A stretch of DNA of 64,000 nt from Siphonodentalium dalli (GCA_032622095.1 CP136066.1:53906609-53970608), one strand, 5' to 3'; positions 39,501-42,792 are shown, counted from the first letter of the stretch. Made by a program: numbers and translations. Notes: generated by a model from the sequence alone, not told the origin.

Positions 39501-40028
39501 TCCATCCATCTAGGTAGATATCTCAAGCACCTGTTGTCGGATCTGAATGAAATTTGGTATGGATGTTCCCTACCAAATGTTCACAATGGAGAGTTCAATT
39601 GTTTTTTCTGAATTTTCCATTCTAGAGTTATTAATATGTTTATTTGGAAGTGTTGGTTTTTTGTCCTTCCGAGCAGATAGATATCTCCACATCAGTTGTA
39701 CAATCTCAATGAAATGTGGTATGGTATTCACTAGTATGATGGCAATCAATTGAGTGTTCAATTGTTTTGTTCATGTTTCCCATTGTAGAGTTATTTATCT
39801 TTATTTATATTAAAATACCCCACCGTGGTGAATCTCAGAACCGCCGGTGCAGCCTCTTTTAACTTTATCTTCCAATTATATTTACAGATACCGCAGATGT
39901 TAAGAAGCATACCCGGTGTGTTTAGTCGGCAGCAGATTCTACACATATGTGATCTTTTTACGAGTCAAGGATGTAAAATCGCAGCAAGGACTATATGTCA
40001 GATATCAAACAGTGACATAGGAAGCTGA
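276..40028 (+). CDS. MED24: Mediator complex subunit 24 (C-terminal ~620 residues, 14 exons; 5' part outside window)
   Basis: This is a gene-level entry; the exons are listed separately. MED24 is a subunit of the Mediator tail module and links DNA-bound activators to RNA polymerase II in the nucleus. Fourteen exons with AG acceptors and GT donors join in frame (1866 coding nt after the first split codon, 622 codons including the stop). The product aligns collinearly with vertebrate MED24 as I know it: the CDC motif, RAE, a run of alanines then TGK, ALLFDISFLMLC, WFC, DP.G..LAKL, DPLN, and the C-terminal AA pattern. The first exon seen starts in mid-protein, so about one third of the gene is upstream. 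The last intron is 17.4 kb and holds another gene and many transposons. The final residues after ICQI extend a little past the vertebrate end. Three exons have tandem-duplicated 3' ends (see findings). What is seen: exons, phases and motifs. The name rests on family knowledge. Confidence 0.95.
844..943 (+). CDS. MED24: MED24 exon (linker to LMQRAEST)
   Basis: The acceptor is TATGCAG ending at 843 and the donor is GTAAGA at 944. One leading base completes the AG of the previous exon to give AGA (R), and the exon ends in phase 0. It encodes a polar linker followed by IILMQRAESTIDHIMI, which matches LILRAEPTVTNILK of vertebrate MED24. Its 3' part, from GTATCATACTC through the donor, is repeated immediately downstream at 981-1067, and a third fragment is split by a DIRS-like element at 1141. 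Confidence 0.88.
894..1140 (+). repeat. Tandem duplication of MED24 exon 3' end with its splice donor
   Basis: Unit 1 (894-980) holds the last 50 bases of the exon, the donor and 37 bases of intron. Unit 2 (981-1067) repeats this at 87-bp spacing with few changes, including CAACGAGCAGAATCAACC and a GTAAG donor. A third partial unit (about 1112-1140) with GAGCAGAATCAACA stops where the DIRS-like element begins. No acceptor-like tract precedes unit 2, so it is probably intronic debris rather than an extra exon. Confidence 0.85.
3572..3992. repeat. 114-117-bp tandem repeat inside DIRS-like element 1
   Basis: There are four units, starting near 3572, 3686, 3803 and 3918. Each contains CCTCTGCCAACTCG, CAGCCTGCGCTGCAGGCTC, GGTGGTCATGCCTCC and TTCCACAACCTTC. 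The region is GC-rich against an AT-rich background and stays open on both strands, so the open frames here are not evidence of a gene. Confidence 0.85.
4463..4561. repeat. Internal complementary region of DIRS-like element 1
   Basis: TTTCAGTGTCCAAGATATAT then TTGAAGGAGATAT mirrors the left end at 1141-1190. The adjoining ACCCAAAATATGTATCTCC block mirrors the right end at 4835-4885. The two meet at ATAT, the same bases that border both ends of the element. In DIRS elements this region templates a circular intermediate. Confidence 0.82.
5290..5432 (+). CDS. MED24: MED24 exon (TLDAEC...KLIK)
   Basis: The acceptor is CCGCTACAG at 5281-5289 and the donor is GTATGT at 5433. It starts in phase 0 and leaves two bases. 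It reads AGVLNHMMAGKGFESILAAA and then AATGKLQDF, nearly matching LLGVLGHMLSGKSLDLLLAAAAATGK of vertebrate MED24. This is one of the best-conserved blocks in the window. Confidence 0.95.
5661..6836. mobile_element. hAT-like non-autonomous element, 1.18 kb, with perfect 8-bp TSD
   Basis: The left end CAGTGTTCGCGCTG at 5661 and the right end CAGCGCGAACACTG ending at 6836 are inverted copies. CCCATCAT flanks both sides (5653-5660 and 6837-6844), a perfect 8-bp target duplication as made by hAT transposases. Both subterminal regions carry repeated TTTAGCCAAA-type motifs. A 19-base G run lies at 5952-5970. No transposase is seen. Confidence 0.88.
7256..7376 (+). CDS. MED24: MED24 exon (KFNEF...YGTE)
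   Basis: The acceptor is TTCTAG ending at 7255. The first base completes AA+A (K), and the exon reads FNEFSKNSASENERSSQTRA then LLFDISFLMLCRIAQFYGTE, matching LNEF...RALLFDISFLMLCHVAQTYGSE in vertebrates. The donor is GTTTGT at 7377, a weak site. A second copy of the exon end and donor lies 55 bp downstream; using that donor would add 55 nt and shift the frame, so the first is preferred. Confidence 0.93.
7334..7437 (+). repeat. 55-bp tandem duplication of MED24 exon 3' end and donor
   Basis: The stretch ATTTCTTATGTTGTGTCGCA through TACGGCACTGAGGTTTGT occurs at 7334-7382 and again at 7389-7437 with two substitutions. The copy carries a potential alternative GTTTGT donor at 7432. Confidence 0.9.
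7560..8430. other. Intronic sequence, no gene seen
   Basis: This is AT-rich MED24 intron. Phrases such as GTGGCCATCTTGGA and AAATGGCCGCCATGTTGGAT resemble units of the satellite at 50-52.8 kb, so part of it is probably a diverged single copy of that repeat. No exon or open frame of interest was found. Confidence 0.5.
8431..9536. mobile_element. hAT-like non-autonomous element, 1.1 kb, with perfect 8-bp TSD
   Basis: The ends CAGGCCTCA (8431) and TGAGGCCTG (ending 9536) are inverted. CGGTACAT is duplicated on both sides (8423-8430 and 9537-9544). The left subterminal part repeats GGGAGACTT-type words and the right repeats GCGAC-type words. A short internal duplication of GCGGTCTCTT..AAAAAGTCCGACGC lies near 8993-9043. 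No transposase is recognised. Confidence 0.87.
9590..9845. other. Diverged dispersed repeat
   Basis: A fragment of the TTAA-D terminus (AAGCTCCAGTCATGGAAGGG) is followed by text ending in GATCTGAATGAAATTTTGTATGGA. The latter recurs at 39541-39562 as GATCTGAATGAAATTTGGTA, so this is a dispersed repeat rather than a gene. Confidence 0.5.
9920..10318. mobile_element. TTAA-B MITE (piggyBac-like ends), full length
   Basis: It starts TTAACCCTTTACCCAACA and ends TGTTGGGTAAAGGGTTAA, with TTAA on both sides. Inside are two copies of a long hairpin (9951-10018 and 10097-10168) built on GCCAATGCATTCTCTTATAT. The TTAA target and CCCTTT end point to a piggyBac-type transposase acting in trans. It ends 37 bp before the acceptor of a MED24 exon. 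Confidence 0.85.
10356..10522 (+). CDS. MED24: MED24 exon (IINTPES...SEIPT)
   Basis: The acceptor is TTTCCCAG ending at 10355 and the donor is GTGAGA at 10523. It starts in phase 0 and leaves two bases (TG). It reads SFFVEWATKCLPEDGKAKNL and on to LRHLYTNSEIPT, matching PFFETWMQTCMPEEGK...LLNNSSE of vertebrate MED24. Confidence 0.93.
10569..10996. mobile_element. GAATGAGG-family MITE, full length
   Basis: Both ends are hairpins whose arms read GAATGAGG(T)CCCCAGAGGG and TGAATTTAGTGATGCTA with their complements. The middle ~190 bp is shared with copies at 16.3, 40.4 and 57.7 kb (ATCTTCTGGGAAGT, CAGAAGATAAAATGCATAAT, TCTCCCATAGCAG). It starts 47 bp after a MED24 exon. Confidence 0.83.
11000..12690. 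other. MED24 intron, no gene seen
   Basis: This is AT-rich unique-looking intron. Sentences such as TTTATGAAACTTGGTACATAG and GTTATGGTTGTCTGATAGC resemble dispersed non-coding repeats. No splice-supported exon was found besides the MED24 exon at its end. Confidence 0.4.
12691..12790 (+). CDS. MED24: MED24 exon (TTSWEDICG...VEEVK)
   Basis: The acceptor is TTTGATAG ending at 12690 and the donor is GTAAGG at 12791. One base completes TG+C, and the exon ends in phase 0. It reads WEDICGTLPFAVQEVIYAWE then CGVISVEEVK, aligning without gaps to WHEACLSISAAILEILNAWENGV of vertebrate MED24. Confidence 0.93.
13322..13455. mobile_element. GAATGAGG-family MITE, right-end hairpin
   Basis: A single hairpin unit: GCAGAATGAGGTCCCCAGAG, loop, complement, then AAATGACAGACACACTATTT and CAAGGCTTG. 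The left half of the element is missing or lies elsewhere. Confidence 0.8.
13569..14084. mobile_element. GAATGAGG-family MITE (subtype 2), interrupted by a TA-flanked MITE
   Basis: The left hairpin is at 13577-13665, followed by the subtype-2 middle also seen at 18.4 and 19.4 kb (GCCAATATGGTGATATTGAC, AAGAAGTTTCTAAAGAAAC). The right hairpin is cut off at about 14080, where a different tandem array begins. A 160-bp MITE is inserted at 13874-14033. Confidence 0.8.
13874..14033. mobile_element. Short MITE with CTCTCAGGTGCC ends and TA duplication
   Basis: The ends CTCTCAGGTGCCTAATAAT and ATTATTAGGCACCTGAGAG are inverted, with TA on both sides (13872-13873 and 14034-14035). Sister copies of the host element (for example AATAAAGAGACTTTCC at 18.6 kb) show the uninterrupted site. 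Confidence 0.85.
14097..14650. repeat. 171-bp tandem repeat
   Basis: GAGTTACGGCC recurs at about 14098, 14269 and 14440, with a diverged GAATTACCC at 14610. Units share TTAGAATTTGACC, CCAAAGTTGG and TTTCCCAGCTAAA. About three and a half units lie in the MED24 intron. Confidence 0.85.
14905..15180 (+). mobile_element. Possible LINE 3' end fragment
   Basis: A 41-bp direct duplication (CTGTTTGTCCTTTTAGTATT..., starting near 14928 and 14969) precedes a run ending in GAAATAAAGTATTCTGATTC and TGAT. Terminal ATTCTGATTCTGAT repeats are typical of some non-LTR retrotransposon tails. No reverse transcriptase is present, so this is tentative. Confidence 0.35.
15685..15871. repeat. 187-bp near-perfect hairpin just upstream of a MED24 exon
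   Basis: The left arm (TAGAACC, CATGAGTGTCTGGATTTTGA, TAAATTATCGCACTCGAATT, GTTGGCGGA) and the right arm are complementary almost base for base, closing on GCGGGACTGCGTCCCGC. It ends 21 bp before the acceptor of the exon at 15893, so it covers the region where a branch point would lie. It is probably a foldback MITE. Confidence 0.9.
15893..16068 (+). CDS. MED24: MED24 exon (NFVQNIKSS...YYSD)
   Basis: The acceptor is TTTTATTGCAG ending at 15892 and the donor is GTATGA at 16069. It reads NIKSSMCCLPTAVSAWLVSY and on to NTAQYYSD, matching NIKGKVCSLAVCAVAWLVAH...ENTLQFYNE of vertebrate MED24. It leaves two bases (AG). A TACAGT foldback element starts six bases after the exon end. Confidence 0.93.
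16075..16175. mobile_element. TACAGT foldback MITE, left arm only
   Basis: TACAGTAATGCTCTAAATAA and CGACTCCTTAACCACAGC are followed by degraded hairpin sequence (GAGCTTTCCGATGAATGGCA). The right arm is missing. Confidence 0.75.
16188..16288. mobile_element. GAATGAGG-family hairpin, solo
   Basis: One hairpin with arms AGGTCCCCAGAGGATGACTT and complement ending CATTCTGCAAATG. No companion hairpin on its left. Confidence 0.7.
16323..16733. mobile_element. GAATGAGG-family MITE, full length
   Basis: The left end AATAGTGTGTCTGTCATTTG and the right end CAAATGACAGACACTATT are inverted. Each end carries its own hairpin, with the family middle section between. It ends 32 bp before the acceptor of the MED24 exon at 16766. 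Confidence 0.85.
16766..16991 (+). CDS. MED24: MED24 exon (SSIMITIIRKM...RHAVQ)
   Basis: The acceptor is ACATTCAG ending at 16765 and the donor is GTGAGT at 16992. One leading base gives AG+G (R), and the exon ends in phase 0. It contains YLPPKTQPNE, QGWMDVNSLRTCEQLLNICG and SEWFCRHA, matching LLPPKRP, KGWVDSRSIHIFDTLLHMGG and VYWFCNN of vertebrate MED24. Confidence 0.95.
17326..17560 (+). CDS. MED24: MED24 exon (AMLENMRSE...TCPK)
   Basis: The acceptor is ATTTCAG ending at 17325 and the donor is GTATGT at 17561. It starts in phase 0 and leaves one base. It includes LTLNLLHKVVPSFLLSNSKQ and DPRGYTLAKLCV, matching VTLVLLGHILPGLLTDSSKW and DPPGTALAKLAV in vertebrates. Confidence 0.95.
17581..17829. 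mobile_element. TACAGT foldback MITE, full length
   Basis: An inverted pair of ~105-bp arms (TACAGTAATGCTCTAAGTAA ... to CATTACTGTA) with a short duplicated loop around GAGAGCTTTCCGATGAATGG. It begins 20 bp after a MED24 splice donor. TA ends suggest a Tc1/mariner-type origin. Confidence 0.88.
17872..18277. mobile_element. hAT-like short element related to the one at 5661
   Basis: The ends CAGTGTTTGCGCTG and CAGCGCGAATACTG match the 5661-6836 element, as do subterminal words TTGGCTAATAAAAATTTCAT. The flanks ACAACAGG (17864-17871) and ACAACAAG (18278-18285) agree at 7 of 8 bases, a slightly decayed 8-bp duplication. An AAAGCATGAAGCCGG triplication lies near 17990-18038. Confidence 0.82.
18282..18722. 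mobile_element. GAATGAGG-family MITE (subtype 2)
   Basis: The left hairpin is at 18313-18410, the subtype-2 middle (AAACTAAACTAAAAAGGAAA) follows, and a right hairpin with a shortened arm ends at about 18700. Its left end abuts the 8-bp flank of the hAT-like element at 17872. Confidence 0.8.
18834..19165. other. Possible transposon with GGGAGAAG-rich ends
   Basis: CAGGGACCAGACTAG is followed by AATTGGGAGAAGGCACTTCT. The other side has TAGGGAGAAGTGGGACATTT. ACATGCTA occurs just outside both sides (near 18825 and 19166), a possible 8-bp duplication, but the ends are poor inverted repeats. Confidence 0.35.
19255..19663. mobile_element. GAATGAGG-family MITE (subtype 2), decayed right end
   Basis: The left hairpin is at 19270-19362 (AGAGGGTGAATTTAGTGACA), the middle matches the copy at 18.4 kb, and the right hairpin is reduced to one arm (GGTGAATTTAGTGATGCTAG). 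Confidence 0.75.
19758..19816 (+). CDS. MED24: MED24 exon (small basic exon)
   Basis: The acceptor is TTTTTCAG ending at 19757 and the donor is GTGAAT at 19817. It reads DSGGSTVTGRKRTRKEMDFE after the split codon, matching the QASTRQKKRHREDIED charged region of vertebrate MED24. The exon ends in phase 0. Confidence 0.88.
19981..20016 (+). repeat. Possible SINE 5' fragment
   Basis: GGCCCCGGTGGCTCGGTTAG followed by TAAGATGC resembles the first third of a tRNA with an A box. No B box follows, so it is at best a fragment. Confidence 0.3.
20593..20686 (+). CDS. MED24: MED24 exon (EMEDTDNRPSK...FNL)
   Basis: The acceptor is CTGTTACAG ending at 20592 and the donor is GTGAGT at 20687. It reads EMEDTDNRPSKIRKTQLNEP and then QLTLSSEGFNL, in the position of the low-conservation DDVQPSKLMRLLSSNED segment of vertebrates. 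Frame and phase (0 in, 1 out) support it more than similarity does. Confidence 0.82.
20700..21226. other. MED24 intron, no gene seen
   Basis: Nothing was recognised. Open frames here lack splice context or family similarity. Confidence 0.4.
21227..21716. mobile_element. TTAA-E MITE with a nested TTAA-D MITE
   Basis: The outer element starts TTAACCCTTTCTATACTAAA and ends TTTAGTATAGAAAGGATTAA. Inside it (21453-21684) is a second element running from CTTAAACCTTCCATGACTGG to CATGAAAGGGTTAA, which carries remnants of the GCCAATGCATTCTC hairpin. Both are bounded by TTAA. Confidence 0.75.
21763..21834 (+). CDS. MED24: MED24 exon (DIMADIKDE...DPLNKAI)
   Basis: The acceptor is AATTTCAG ending at 21762 and the donor is GTTAGT at 21835. 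With the split G it reads DIMADIKDESMTRYDSKDPL then NKAI, matching VNMRDPLNRVL of vertebrate MED24. Confidence 0.9.
22299..22444 (+). CDS. MED24: MED24 exon (VSLFDLMNE...FIPPTM)
   Basis: The acceptor is TGCTTTCAG ending at 22298 and the donor is GTACGT at 22445. It reads GFLISFIEEAVKCGRPHSKY then ILQFIPPTM, matching TQFVQWFMEECVDCLEQGGR...VLQFMPFTT. It ends in phase 0 and must jump 17.4 kb to the terminal exon. Confidence 0.93.
22445..24680. other. Start of the 17.4-kb last MED24 intron; diverged repeats
   Basis: At 22457-22500 there is a TTAA-D end (TTCCATGACTGGAGCTTCC). At 22510-22860 there are diverged single units of the satellite seen at 50-52.8 kb (CATGGTTGCCAGTGGCCATC, GGATTTTACTCTTT). 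Text at 23868-24120 recurs at 63690-63900 (AAGTTATGAAGTAGC, GAAGTCACATGA). No exon was found. Confidence 0.5.
24691..26472. mobile_element. hAT-like non-autonomous element, 1.8 kb, with perfect 8-bp TSD
   Basis: The left end TAGGGATGCAACGATTCAAT and the right end ATTGCAGCCCTA are inverted. GTATCAGA is duplicated on both sides (24683-24690 and 26473-26480). Both ends are rich in TATCGTATC-type words, a known habit of some hAT ends. A CGCTACAGCGGGCTGCCGTG segment is tandemly duplicated at about 26122-26195. No transposase is seen. Confidence 0.88.
26639..26847 (-). CDS. Lectin gene exon 3 (second half of C-type lectin domain, stop)
   Basis: The acceptor on the - strand is CATTCCAG before 26847; G+GT gives Gly. 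It reads GELFIDGHRTHSNDTLYTWR, YIDWFSDEPSGAPQNW and PKPHICELY, then TAA at 26641-26639. Confidence 0.85.
26639..30118 (-). CDS. Secreted PAN/apple plus C-type lectin domain protein (3 exons, nested in MED24 intron)
   Basis: This is a gene-level entry. Three exons on the - strand (30118-29836, 28747-28550, 26847-26639) join in frame to 229 residues. A hydrophobic stretch (about residues 15-32, after Met12) looks like a signal peptide, so the true start may be Met12 rather than Met1 or Met6. Residues ~45-84 carry four cysteines (62, 66, 72, 82) in a PAN/apple-like pattern, ICSAECARTNGCKSFTYN. Residues 96-229 form a C-type lectin domain with Cys96, Cys113, Cys130 and Cys226, WRGSVMSYIDWFSDEPSG and a final HICELY. 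The usual second disulphide and the EPN/WND calcium-site motifs are missing, so classical sugar binding is doubtful. The role is probably extracellular (recognition or defence), by inference. The gene lies wholly inside the last MED24 intron on the opposite strand. Confidence 0.85.
27023..28271. mobile_element. Possible hAT-like element with CAGGG ends in lectin intron 2
   Basis: The left end CAGGGTTCTCACTGCCAGTT and the right end GTCCAGCGTCAGCCCTG are partly inverted. Flanks AATATCAG and ATTATTAG agree at 6 of 8 bases. Subterminal TTGGCAAA words resemble the TTGGCCAA words of the 5661 and 17872 elements. The ends are decayed. Confidence 0.5.
27259..27727. mobile_element. MITE-L copy (CCACTTAATTTT ends)
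   Basis: CCACTTAATTTTCAAAC at the left is inverted as ACTCAAAAATTAAGTGG at the right. The interior CATTCTATATTATATACC, AGCTCCAAAACATTGTATTA and CATTCTGGGAGG match the element at 54.9-57.0 kb. It is nested in the CAGGG element. Confidence 0.65.
28550..28747 (-). CDS. Lectin gene exon 2 (first half of C-type lectin domain)
   Basis: The acceptor on the - strand is TCATTTGCAG before 28747 and the donor is GTTCGT after 28550. It reads CAVSSGYRLYTLAGRQHCLK and then LPASDAVLACQREGAHVIEV, a standard start of a C-type lectin domain. Phase 2 in, 1 out. Confidence 0.85.
28906..29136. mobile_element. Decayed TTAA-E MITE
   Basis: TTTACTAAAATGGATTCTCC at the left and TGAGTATTCAGTAAAGAACG at the right match the TTAA-E copies at 21.2 and 44.4 kb. 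Terminal TTAA is poorly kept. Confidence 0.5.
29167..29381. mobile_element. TACAGT foldback MITE, full length
   Basis: Two complementary ~100-bp arms from TACAGTAATGCTCTAAATAA to GCATTACTGTA, closing on AAAGCTCTATGAGAGCTTTC. It lies in lectin intron 1. Confidence 0.88.
29412..29875 (-). repeat. 64-bp tandem array of exon-1 3' ends carrying splice donors (7 units)
   Basis: On the - strand each unit holds the exon end (GGGGACGGTACGTTCGTGAT) followed by GGTGAGTATC and GATGCATCAGCTGGA. Donor-like sites occur on the + strand at about 29442, 29510, 29574, 29638, 29702, 29766 and 29830, mostly 64 bp apart. The unit at 29830 is the one that fits the reading frame and family; the others lie downstream in the intron. 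Confidence 0.88.
29836..30118 (-). CDS. Lectin gene exon 1 (signal peptide and PAN segment)
   Basis: Encodes residues 1-94, from MKEYNMEPKLTMANLEIFLM to FGGDGAFVI. The donor is GTGAGT read on the - strand at 29835. The last base A joins AA of exon 2 to make Lys95. The exon end is the first unit of a 64-bp tandem array. Confidence 0.82.
30148..30315. mobile_element. TACAGT foldback MITE, short loop, upstream of lectin start
   Basis: Arms from TACAGTAATGCCCTAAGTAA to GGGCATTACTGTA with a short GTGTTTTTATT loop. It begins 30 bp upstream of the first Met codon of the lectin gene, so it lies in its 5' UTR or promoter. Confidence 0.88.
30316..31876. other. Intergenic/intronic DNA upstream of lectin gene
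   Basis: The lectin promoter should lie in the first part, but no convincing TATA box or other element was identified. The rest is AT-rich MED24 intron with no recognised exon. Confidence 0.4.
32863..34600. repeat. Three spaced ~100-120-bp repeats inside DIRS-like element 2
   Basis: TTGGCGTAATTAGCACTC, GATAGTC.CACCA.ACAGG, CGCGGGTTGGGGCTACCCAT and GAACCCAT recur at about 32868, 33332 and 34486 with 5-10 % differences. Two copies also share CTGGACTATCGA downstream. Confidence 0.85.
36496..36544 (+). repeat. 49-base poly-G tract
   Basis: An uninterrupted G run inside DIRS-like element 2. Its exact length is unlikely to be reliable in any assembly. Shorter pure G runs on the same strand are at 5952-5970, 53153-53170 and 57430-57447. 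Confidence 0.9.
36922..37020. repeat. Internal complementary region of DIRS-like element 2
   Basis: ACCATATAGTTCAGTGGGCA then GATACCTTTGACGGAGATA mirrors the left end at 31877-31918. AATATTTTCCTAAATAAGTA and ATCTCCTAGAAGTATCTTGC mirror the right end at 37235-37287. Confidence 0.82.
37288..39111. other. Last part of MED24 intron, no gene seen
   Basis: AT-rich. A small hairpin (ACGACCTGTATGGCG / CCATAATTACCAGGTCGT) lies at about 37921-37960. TTAGGCCTCATG-like mobile fragments are absent. An open frame on the - strand at 38045-38302 has no recognised similarity and no splice support. Confidence 0.4.
39112..39367. mobile_element. TTAA-C MITE
   Basis: It starts TTAACCCTTTGAGTGCCAGG and ends CCTGGCACTCAAAGGGTTAA. 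Inside is one GCCAATGCATTCTC hairpin (39164-39232) and a long T run. Confidence 0.87.
39888..40028 (+). CDS. MED24: MED24 terminal exon (IPQML...DIGS stop)
   Basis: The acceptor is TATTTACAG ending at 39887. It starts in phase 0, reads IPQMLRSIPGVFSRQQILHI then CDLFTSQGCKIAARTICQIS, and stops at TGA 40026-40028. It aligns without gaps to VSELVKVSAMSSPKVVLAIT and DLSLPLGRQVAAKAIAAL at the vertebrate C-terminus. The last 41 bases including the stop are tandemly repeated downstream. Confidence 0.93.
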   Translation: MPQMLRSIPGVFSRQQILHICDLFTSQGCKIAARTICQISNSDIGS

Positions 40029-40105
40029 AATTCATAAAACTGTGAAGGACTATATGTCAGATATCCAACAGTGACATAGGAAGCTGAAATTCATAAAACT
40101 GTGAA
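39988..40105 (+). repeat. 59-bp tandem duplication over the MED24 stop codon
   Basis: GGACTATATGTCAGATATCA to CATAAAACTGTGAA occurs at 39988-40046 and 40047-40105 with one main substitution. The second copy lies in the 3' UTR. Confidence 0.92.
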
Positions 40106-40194
40106 ACAAGGATGAAAGGCTGCTATGGTATTTTGAAAGTTGAAATCTCCATATGTCAACCAAGCCACACATGACTATATAGCAGCTGTCAAAC

Positions 40195-40385
40195 ATCATT
40201 GTCCCAGCATCCGCTTTTAATGGGCTATTTGATTGGCTACAATGCCATGTTTAAATCACCATATTCCCTGTCACCTGGTTGAAGAGAATATGAACACGTG
40301 AAACATAGTAGTCATGAGTTTCAAATTAATCGTGATGTTATAGCACGCCGTGTTTGACGTCACCTGAAGTTCTATTTATAAGTCG
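40195..40385. repeat. Dispersed repeat in MED24 3' flank
   Basis: GATTGGCTACAATGCCATGT, TTTAAATCACCATATTCCCT, GTCACC and GAAACAT recur in diverged form at about 53815-53985. It may form part of the MED24 3' UTR; no clear poly(A) signal was seen before it. Confidence 0.5.
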
Positions 40386-40421
40386 GCTACTGAATTTTTA
40401 TTTGGTGTGGATTAATGTGCA

Positions 40422-40871
40422 ATCCTTGAAATAGTTTGTCTGTCATTTGCAGAATGAGGTCACCAGCAGGTGAATTTAGTGATGCTACCTCGCACAGAGG
40501 GCTAGCATCACTAAATTCACCCTCTGGGGACCTCATTCTGCTTAGAGCTCATCTTCTGGGAAGTATCTATAGTCTCAAATTAACATTGTTTGTAGTTACT
40601 TTTTCCCTTCTATTCAGTTTCTATATCCCCTAATTTGCAGAAGATAAAATGCTTAATCGAGGTGACTAATGGGTGAACATCACCAACTTCAACTAGGGAA
40701 CTTCAATCTGTCATAGGTCTCCCATAGCAGTTCAGGTCTAAGCAGAATGAGGTTCCCAGAGGGTGAATTTGGTGATTCTAGCCCACTGTGGGATAGCGTC
40801 AATAAATTCACCCTCTGGGGACCTCATTCTGCAGATGACAGACACTGTCTCACACAATAGTTCAAGGTTTG
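40422..40871. mobile_element. GAATGAGG-family MITE, full length
   Basis: Hairpins at 40450-40542 and 40743-40832 flank the family middle section (CATCTTCTGGGAAGTATCTA, AACTTCAACTAGGGAACTTC). The ends CCTTGAAATAGT and ATAGTTCAAGG are inverted. Confidence 0.85.
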
Positions 40872-42044
40872 TTAATCTGAGGGTTCTATGAATACCACGC
40901 TAAATTTGAGGTTGTAGGTCCATTGTTATGGGGGACACAATCATTTTCTCCAACATAATCATGGGTTACGTTGAGATTTGATACCATGTCTTTTTTCAAA
41001 AATCGATGTCTATGTATCAAATCTCCATGTACCCACAATGTAGACAAGCTTATATCAATTAATATTGATTTTATATAAATAATTTCTTATATAATGCGAT
41101 ACCGGTAATCAAGTGGGACATATTTTCGTTAATAATTTTAGAATTTCAGATATATTTATCCCATATGGCGTGTTCCGAAAGATGCGAGCCGCAAATTGTC
41201 CCAAATTGATTGTATGTATATTATACCGGAAAATTCTAAATAAAATCAATATTAATTGATAGAACCGTTTCCAGGCAGGGGTCTTCAAATCATATTTTTT
41301 TTTTATACCCAGAAAACTAAATAAAACTTGTTATAGGAAGAGATAGACCATATTTAACTAGAATAGTTGAATTTAGGTTGTGTCAGACCTGGTTACTGTA
41401 TGTGGTACAGCACCCTGACATTTCAGACGTTATTCAATGGTAATGGATGCAAATTTTACTATGACTGGCATTTTCATTATTTGTTTGTGTTTTGTATATT
41501 TGTTATGAATGTTGTGTATGTATGTCTGAATCATGACTCATTATTATTAAATCATCTTTACATGAAAATAGATCTTCTTCCATGTTCACTAGACAATAAA
41601 AGACCAGAGATTCAAACGATGAATAGACAGCTGAGAACAGTTTCAATTATAAAATCACCCATAGCTATTTGAAAGTAAATAAAAAAAACTCTCTTGATCA
41701 GGGGAGGGGGGGTGGTTCGAAAAAAAATATGAGACATATATGAAACTTGCCTCGACACACCCAAATTATTTTCTGTTTTATCAATTTTTTTTCCCGACCA
41801 TTTTTCGACACCCACCCATCAAGAAACATGAAATAAAAAAGTTTCGGGAGAGTACTTAAATTTTCACCACTTACTGTGCTTCCTCTCAATTACCCACAAC
41901 AGCCTGGTGTATGTGATTAGTTCTGTTTGATATGGCAGTGATTGTTTATGCAATATGTCCATGCATTTTATGTTCGGAGTGACAGACTGACATGACGCAC
42001 ATCCCATTGTGCATGTCTCATTTGTAACACTTTCAGTGTGCATA
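40872..42044. other. Intergenic DNA, no gene seen
   Basis: A 21-base inverted pair (ATCAATTAATATTGATTTTAT near 41056; its complement near 41241) may mark a small transposon. Open frames at 41367-41889 have no recognised similarity. Confidence 0.4.
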
Positions 42045-42792
42045 ACAAGCCTTGAAATATTGTGCTTGTCATTTGCAGAATGAGGTCCCCAGAGGGTGAA
42101 TTTAGTAACTCTATCCTGCAGTGGGCTAGCTTCACCAAATTCATCCTTTTGGAACCTCATTCTGCTAAGGCCTAATCTGGGAAGTATCTCAAATTAACAT
42201 TATCCCTTAACCCTTTACCCAACAGAACGGCCCTGTGCCAATGCATTCTCTTATATATGCGAGTCGACCATAGGTCGCCTCGCATATATAAGAGAATGCA
42301 TTGGCTTAACACATTAAAAATTATAAAATTGTTAAAGAATGTAAGAAAAAATGGTAAAAAGTGTTAAAAAAAGATTTTTTTTAGGCCAATGCATTCTCTT
42401 ATATATGCGAGGCGACCTATGGTCGACTCGCATATATAAGAGAATGCATTGGCACAGGGCATAACTGTAACTATCACAATGTGGTCAAGGAGCCGGTTCC
42501 AATGATATCCATATGTGTATGGTTCTATTGAGACAGACCGAAGATATTTTAGGCTGTTGAAGCTTTATTTGGCCGGTTGTGGCCGGTTTGTTGGGTAAAG
42601 GGTTAATTTGCAGAAGATAAAATGCATAATCGAGGTGAACATCAACTTCAACTTGGGAACTTCAATCTGATCCTATTTCTCCCATAGCAGATGATGCCTA
42701 AGCAGAATGATGTCCCCAGAGGGTGAATTTGGTGACGCTAGCCCACTGGGGACCTCATTCTGCAAAATTATTGTCAGACACACTAAATTTGT
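42045..42792. mobile_element. GAATGAGG-family MITE interrupted by a TTAA-B MITE
   Basis: The left hairpin is at 42076-42165. The middle section is broken at TATCCC/TTAA, where a 400-bp TTAA-B element sits, and resumes at TTTGCAGAAGATAAAATGCA. The right hairpin is shortened (42703-42765). Confidence 0.82.
42207..42606. mobile_element. TTAA-B MITE, full length, nested
   Basis: TTAACCCTTTACCCAACAGA to TTGTTGGGTAAAGGGTTAA, with two internal GCCAATGCATTCTC hairpins. Nearly identical to 9920-10318. The host sequence reads TATCCC(T)TAATTTGCAG in uninterrupted sister copies, showing clean TTAA insertion. Confidence 0.9.
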
